This document shows positions 59,793 to 64,000 of a stretch of 64,000 nucleotides of DNA, piece by piece (the first letter of the stretch is position 1; each line of letters begins with the position of its first letter). Both the position numbers and the translations under genes were made by a program. The notes beneath the pieces are model-generated. The model was not told where the DNA came from. It saw only the letters and a list, made by a program, of their open reading frames with translations, and did no database searches. This stretch comes from Actinacidiphila guanduensis (GTDB lineage: Bacteria; Actinomycetota; Actinomycetes; Streptomycetales; Streptomycetaceae): contig NZ_FNIE01000022.1 of NCBI RefSeq assembly GCF_900103985.1, positions 1 through 64,000 of the forward strand, written 5' to 3'.

Positions 59793-60608
59793 GTGAGCGA
59801 CGGTTTCCCGGCCCGAGAGATCGACACCAGCCGGCCGCACCCGGCCCGTATGTACGACTACTACCTGGGTGGCAAGGACAACTACGAGGTGGACCGGGAG
59901 GCCGCCCAGAGCGTCATCGACGTCTTCCCCGACATCGTGCCCACCACCCGCGCCAACCGGGCGTTCATGCACCGCGCGGTGCGCCTGCTGGCCGAGCGGG
60001 GCATCCGGCAGATCGTCGACATCGGCACCGGCATCCCCACCTCGCCCAACACCCACGAGGTGGCCCACGCGGTGTCCCCCGACGTCCGCGTCGCCTACGT
60101 CGACAACGACCCCATCGTGGCCACCCACGCCGGGGCCCGGCTGCTGGGCGCGGACCACACCGGCTTCGTCCTGGCCGACCTGCGCGACCCCCGGGCGGTG
60201 CTGGGGCACCCCGCCATCGGCGAACTCATCGACCTCGACCAGCCGGTGGGGCTGCTGATGGTGGCCGTCCTGCACTTCCTGACCGACGCCGAGGACCCCG
60301 TGGGCCTCGTCGCCGCCTACCGCGAGGCGCTGCCCGCCGGCAGCCTGCTCGTGCTCTCGCACGCCACCGGCGACTTCCACCGGCACGACCACGGCATCGA
60401 CCGGGCGCGCGACGTCTACCAGGACAAGAAGGCCACCGCCACCGTCACCACCCGCACCCGGGAGGAGATAGCCGCCCTCTTCGACGGCTTCGAGATGGTG
60501 GACCCCGGCCTGGTGCAGCTCCCGCTCTGGCACCCGGACGGGCCCGTGCCCGGACCGGAGGAGCTGCGCCACATCGGCGTCTACGGGGGCGTGGCCCGCA
60601 AGCCCTGA
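59793..60608 (+). CDS. SAM-dependent methyltransferase, PF04672 type (copy 1)
   Basis: A 271-residue methyltransferase family that is abundant and uncharacterised in actinomycetes. Conserved marks are SRPHPARMYDYYLGGKDNY near residue 13, the SAM loop IVDIGTGIPTSPNTHEVA near residue 73, and VDNDPIVATHAGA. GTG 59793 follows GGAGGACGGC. The second copy follows after 121 bases, with an equally spaced GGAGGACGGC before its start. Substrate unknown. Confidence 0.88.
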   Translation: MSDGFPAREIDTSRPHPARMYDYYLGGKDNYEVDREAAQSVIDVFPDIVPTTRANRAFMHRAVRLLAERGIRQIVDIGTGIPTSPNTHEVAHAVSPDVRVAYVDNDPIVATHAGARLLGADHTGFVLADLRDPRAVLGHPAIGELIDLDQPVGLLMVAVLHFLTDAEDPVGLVAAYREALPAGSLLVLSHATGDFHRHDHGIDRARDVYQDKKATATVTTRTREEIAALFDGFEMVDPGLVQLPLWHPDGPVPGPEELRHIGVYGGVARKP

Positions 60609-60729
60609 CCCCAGGGGCGGGCCCGCCCGCCCCTCCCCACCTTCCAGCCGGACCCAGCCGGCCGGGCACCATGAGCACCACCGGACAGAACAGGCACCAC
60701 CAGGCGATGAACCGCAAGCGGAGGACGGC

Positions 60730-61530
60730 GTGAGCGACCAGGGATTCCCCGCCACCGAGATCGACACCAGCCGACCGCACCCGGCCCGCATGTACGACTA
60801 CTTCCTCGGCGGCAAGGACAACTACGAGGTGGACCGCGACGCCGCCGACCGCGTCCTCGACGTGGTCCCCGACGTCGTGCGCATGGCCCGCGCCAACCGC
60901 GACTTCCTGCGGCGCGCGGTCCAGTACCTCGTCGAGGACGGCATCCGGCAGATCATCGACATCGGGACCGGCATCCCGACGTCGCCCAACACCCACGAGG
61001 TGGCGCACGCGGTCTCGCCCGACGTGCGGGTGGCGTACATCGACAACGACCCGATCGTGGCCACCCACGCCGGGGCCCGGCTGCTCGGGGCGGCCAACAC
61101 CGGTTTCTTCCTCGCCGACATGCGCGACCCGCAGAGCATCCTCGAACACCCCACCATCAGCGCGCTCATCGACTTCGAGCAGCCGGTGGCCGTGATGCTC
61201 GTCTCCGTGCTGCACTTCATGACCGACGCCGAGGACCCGGCCGGCATGATCGCCACCCTGCGGGCCGCCCTGCCCGAGGGCAGCCGCCTCGTCGTCTCGC
61301 ACGCCACCGCCGACTTCCACGGCAACCTGTCGGCCGAGGTCGCCGAGGTCTACCAGAAGGCCACCGCCTCGCTGACCCCGCGCAGCCACGCCGATGTGCT
61401 GCGCCTCTTCGAGGGCTTCGAACTCGTCGACCCCGGCCTGGTCCAGGTCCACCACTGGCGCCCGGAGACCGAACCCGACGAGGACGAGGAGCCGGTGGGC
61501 GTGTACGGGGCGGTGGCCCGCAAGATCTGA
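60730..61530 (+). CDS. SAM-dependent methyltransferase, PF04672 type (copy 2)
   Basis: A 266-residue paralogue of the preceding gene; the N-terminal 120 residues are nearly identical in pattern (SRPHPARMYDYFLGGKDNY, IIDIGTGIPTSPNTHEVA). It diverges mainly in the C-terminal half, ending GVYGAVARKI where the first ends GVYGGVARKP. GTG 60730 follows the same GGAGGACGGC. A tandem duplication followed by divergence is likely. Confidence 0.88.
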   Translation: MSDQGFPATEIDTSRPHPARMYDYFLGGKDNYEVDRDAADRVLDVVPDVVRMARANRDFLRRAVQYLVEDGIRQIIDIGTGIPTSPNTHEVAHAVSPDVRVAYIDNDPIVATHAGARLLGAANTGFFLADMRDPQSILEHPTISALIDFEQPVAVMLVSVLHFMTDAEDPAGMIATLRAALPEGSRLVVSHATADFHGNLSAEVAEVYQKATASLTPRSHADVLRLFEGFELVDPGLVQVHHWRPETEPDEDEEPVGVYGAVARKI

Positions 61531-61550
61531 CGGGTCGTGTATCGCTGCAT

Positions 61551-61600
61551 ACGACTCCGAACGACTCCGAACGACTCCGAACGACTCCGAACGACTCCGT
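61551..61600. repeat. Five tandem 10-bp repeats
   Basis: ACGACTCCGA occurs five times without a gap (last copy ending CCGT), and the next ten bases begin ACGACCG as a degenerate sixth copy. The period equals about one helical turn. It sits 21 bp after the second methyltransferase. Confidence 0.9.
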
Positions 61601-61608
61601 ACGACCGC

Positions 61609-61639
61609 AAGGCCGAGTGCTGAGAGGGCACTTGGCCTT
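61609..61639. terminator. Bidirectional hairpin terminator
   Basis: AAGGCCGAGTGC (61609-61620) pairs with GCACTTGGCCTT (61628-61639) over 12 bp with one G-T pair and a 7-nt loop. It separates convergent genes, with 24 bases left to the next stop. Confidence 0.8.
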
Positions 61640-61662
61640 GCGCCGTTCTGCGGGCCCCCGCG

Positions 61663-62691
61663 TCAGCGCAGGGCGCCCACCGCCACCGTCACGCCGTCGA
61701 GCGAGGAGGCGAAGTCGGCGCCCAGCGCGCGCGAGGGGGTCTGGAAGCCCGCGGGCAGGTCGCCGAGGCCCGGCATCACGCGCAGCACCGCGTCGGCCGT
61801 CAGGGCGTACGGATTGGGGCCGGTGAGGGTGGCGGTCACCGTGTTGCCCGCGGCGTCCCTGGCCCGCCCCCAGACCTCGCAGCGGCCGACGCTGAGGCTG
61901 CGCTCGCCCGGCCCGCGCACGATGCGCCCCACGGCCTCCTCCACCACCCCCCGCAGCGGGCCCAGCCGCAGCGCCCGGGTGGCGGCCACCGCGGGTCCCG
62001 GCAGCACGGTGTACGTGGTGATGTCGGGGATGCCGGTGGAGTGGTACGCGGTGCTGACGTCCCCCCACGGCACCGACACGACCGTCCGCGCGCCGGAGGG
62101 GAAGGCCGCCCGCACCTGCCGCGAGCCCACCGGCACGGTGCGGATCTCGCCGCCCGCCCTGATCCGGCCGCCCTCGACCGCGCCGGCCACCGCGGTGCGG
62201 GCGGTGCCGGGGCTCGCTCCGGCCCCGGTGCGGAAGGCGAGGTCGAGTTCGGTGGCGTCGGGCAGCCGTGCGGCCAGCAGCGCGGCCAGGCAGTCGGTGG
62301 GCACCACGTCGAAGCCCGCGCCGGGCAGGAGCGTCACCCCCGCCGCGGCCGCGCGGGCACCCATGCGGTGCAGGGCCTCGAAGACGTCGATCTCACCGGT
62401 GATGTCGAGGTAGGGCGTGCCGGTCTCCACGCAGGCGGCGGCCATCGGCAGGGCGGTGCGGGCGAACGGCCCGGCGCAGTTGGCGACTCCGTCCACCCCG
62501 GCCAGGCCCCGGCGTATCGCGGTGGCGTCGGTCAGCCCGAACACCCGGTGCTCCAGGCCGAGTTCGGCGGCCAGCGGCAGCAGCCTGGCGGCGTTGCGCC
62601 CGGCCAGCACCGGGCGCTGCCCGCGCTCGACCGCACGGCGGGCGATCAGGCGACCGGTGTACCCCGTCGCCCCGTACAACAGCCAGGTCAT
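61663..62691 (-). CDS. Saccharopine-dehydrogenase-like NAD(P)-binding protein
   Basis: A 342-residue oxidoreductase-like protein. The N-terminal Rossmann loop is YGATGYTGRLIAR; LAGRNAARL and NCAGPFARTALPMAAACVETG fit the trans-acting enoyl reductase/saccharopine dehydrogenase family of actinobacteria, and YLDITGE follows. ATG 62691 (MTWLLYG) is nine bases after GAGGA. No partner gene indicates the substrate. Confidence 0.85.
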   Translation of the reverse strand: MTWLLYGATGYTGRLIARRAVERGQRPVLAGRNAARLLPLAAELGLEHRVFGLTDATAIRRGLAGVDGVANCAGPFARTALPMAAACVETGTPYLDITGEIDVFEALHRMGARAAAAGVTLLPGAGFDVVPTDCLAALLAARLPDATELDLAFRTGAGASPGTARTAVAGAVEGGRIRAGGEIRTVPVGSRQVRAAFPSGARTVVSVPWGDVSTAYHSTGIPDITTYTVLPGPAVAATRALRLGPLRGVVEEAVGRIVRGPGERSLSVGRCEVWGRARDAAGNTVTATLTGPNPYALTADAVLRVMPGLGDLPAGFQTPSRALGADFASSLDGVTVAVGALR

Positions 62692-62765
62692 GGACAGCAT
62701 CCTCCTCGGGCGCACCTGCCCGGAACCGTACAGGGTGCCCTTGTGGGCCGCACCGCCGGTGATCT

Positions 62766-64000
62766 CTAGACGCGCTCGGCCGAGGCGAGGAGGGCGGCGA
62801 TGCGGCGGCCCAACTCCGGCGCGGGGAGGGTCCATGCGGCGGGGCCGAGGCGGGCCAGGGCCGAACGCAGCGCGGACTCGCTGATGTCGGGCGCCCCGGG
62901 CGCCGACGCCCGCAGCGCCAGGGTGGCTTCGCGGCGCAGTTCGTAGCGGGAGGCGATCCCCTCGTGCTGCTGCGGGTACCGGCCGAGGACGGCGTTCAGG
63001 CGCGCGGCGATCTCGGTGCCGACCTCGTGGTCGGTGCGGTCGGCCCACTCGGGCCCGAGGGTCGCCCGCACGCCCCGCACGGTGGCGTCGGAGACGGGCA
63101 GGCCGTCCCAGCGGAAGTGCTCCAGCCCGTTGTCGACCGCGTACCGCAGCAGCGGGTGCAGCGGCGGGGCGGGCGCGGCGGCTCGGGACAGCGGCGGCCC
63201 GTCGGGGAGCGTGCCCGGCGTGTGCTGCCGGCCGCCCGGCGGCGGTGGCGGCGCCGTGCGCGGGGGCGGCGGGAGGTTCGGCAGGTCCTGGCGCACGGGC
63301 GCCGCGGGGGCGCGCCGCGCGGAGCGCGCGGGATCGGCCACCGGGGGCGGCGGCAGAGGCGTGCTCGGCGCCGGCGGGAGGTCCGGCAGCGCCTGGCGGG
63401 TGCCGCGCCGGAGGTCCTGGCGGCCACCGCGCCCGGACTGGGGCGGCAGGGGCGGCGCGTTGCTGGGGGCCGGCGGCAGCGGCGGTGCGTTCCGGGGAAC
63501 CGGCGGCAGCGGGGGCGCGTTGCGCGGAGCCGGCGGCAGCGGGGGCGCGTTGCGGGGAGCCGGCGGCAGGGTCGGTGCCGGGTGCGGGGTCGGCGGCAGG
63601 GCCGAGGTGGGGGCGGGGGGCTGCTGGGGCAGCGCGCGGTGGTCGCCGAGCGCGGAGCGGCGCGGGACCACGCGCGGCGGCGGCATCGCCGGACCGGTGC
63701 CGGCCGGCCCGTTGGTGTTCAGTGCCCGTACGGCCGCGTCCAGGGCCCGCACCGCCGTCTCGGCCTGCCCGGGGTCCAGGGAGGCGCTGCGGCTGACGGC
63801 GTAGCGGGTGCTCTGCAGGGCGGCGGTCAGCGAGAAGCGGTCGACCCTGGCGTCCTCCGGGCCGTCGAGCAGGGGGAGCGCGGAGGTGATCACGGCCGCG
63901 TTGCCGCGGCCGATCAGCCGGCTCTCGCTGCCCTGTTCGGCGGCGGAAAGCGCCCGCAGCGCGCGCTGCACCGCGGCGGCCGCCGGCCGGTCCGGCGCCG
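62766..64000 (-). CDS. Proline-rich protein with tandem repeats (5' part outside window)
   Basis: An open frame running off the window end; 411 residues are visible and no start can be chosen. The first visible part is helical (RALSAAEQGSESRLIGRGNAA). The middle, about 170 residues, is low-complexity, with four to five copies of PPLPPAPRNA and further LPPPP tracts. The C-terminal 130 residues look globular, with HPLLRYAVDNGLEHFRWDG and LGRRIAALLAS. No family recognised. It may be a scaffold or surface-associated protein. Confidence 0.75.
   Translation of the reverse strand, partial: APDRPAAAAVQRALRALSAAEQGSESRLIGRGNAAVITSALPLLDGPEDARVDRFSLTAALQSTRYAVSRSASLDPGQAETAVRALDAAVRALNTNGPAGTGPAMPPPRVVPRRSALGDHRALPQQPPAPTSALPPTPHPAPTLPPAPRNAPPLPPAPRNAPPLPPVPRNAPPLPPAPSNAPPLPPQSGRGGRQDLRRGTRQALPDLPPAPSTPLPPPPVADPARSARRAPAAPVRQDLPNLPPPPRTAPPPPPGGRQHTPGTLPDGPPLSRAAAPAPPLHPLLRYAVDNGLEHFRWDGLPVSDATVRGVRATLGPEWADRTDHEVGTEIAARLNAVLGRYPQQHEGIASRYELRREATLALRASAPGAPDISESALRSALARLGPAAWTLPAPELGRRIAALLASAERV
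63470..63570 (-). repeat. 30-bp coding tandem repeat (PPLPPAPRNA)
   Basis: About four 30-bp units with core GGCGGCAGCGGGGGCGCGTT (plus strand) encode ten-residue proline-rich repeats in the truncated protein. Two copies around 63504-63560 are almost identical, which points to recent expansion. Confidence 0.85.

Noticed and set aside
61551..61610. CRISPR array
   Set aside because: The repeats are contiguous 10-mers without spacers and there are no cas genes.

Overview
The window is very GC-rich DNA from a streptomycete-type actinomycete (Streptomyces or a close relative). The evidence is codon bias, frequent GTG starts, 4-base start/stop overlaps, many apparently leaderless genes with a TANNNT box just before the start codon, and lineage-typical families (DUF397 with a Scr1/WhiJ-type HTH protein, DUF6343, DUF4253, tandem PF04672 methyltransferases, stand-alone anti-sigma-like ATPases). 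No plasmid, phage or IS element was recognised.

Layout. 0-1.2 kb: fdhD (cut by the window edge), a chorismate mutase and tRNA-Leu(GAG). 1.1-3.9 kb: an apparently lower-GC block abutting the tRNA, with an HTH/TPR regulator, a 42-codon peptide gene and a PCMT-like methyltransferase; this looks like a minimal RiPP locus. 3.9-11.5 kb: TetR regulator and divergent SDR with a twin palindromic operator, DeoR regulator, DUF4253 protein, secreted GH30 glycosidase, membrane-anchored protein and GNAT. 11.9-14 kb: pseudouridine degradation pair, then initiator tRNA-fMet with promoter and terminator. 14-22 kb: small membrane protein, frameshifted SDR remnant, and a reverse-strand acyl-CoA carboxylase/dehydrogenase/hydratase operon with a TetR gene. 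22-36 kb: class V aminotransferase, ABC-F protein, secreted S53 peptidase, TrmB-like regulator, DMT transporter, VKOR with a Rossmann/SLOG-like partner, enoyl-CoA hydratase, ATPase, idi and a cation-diffusion facilitator.

36.3-43.5 kb: seven tightly coupled genes (two CDP-alcohol phosphotransferases, a LicC-like cytidylyltransferase, a glycerol-1-phosphate-dehydrogenase-like enzyme, a GT2 glycosyltransferase and a TagGH-like ABC exporter). They look like a route to an exported phospho-alcohol glycolipid or polymer. 44-55.9 kb: a hopanoid cluster, hpnC-hpnD-hpnE-prenyl synthase-shc-hpnG-hpnH-dxs-hpnO, expected to run from isoprenoid precursors through squalene and hopene to aminobacteriohopanetriol. 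Its leader has mutually exclusive hairpins, and a 25-bp hairpin separates hpnH from dxs.

56-64 kb: tyrosine-phosphatase-like protein, SGNH hydrolase, a WhiJ-like module (ATPase, HTH, DUF397), two tandem methyltransferases followed by a 10-bp tandem repeat, a saccharopine-dehydrogenase-like protein, and a proline-rich protein cut by the window end.

All names rest on motif reading and recall of families. No database search was possible, so the exact substrates of transporters, oxidoreductases and regulators stay open.
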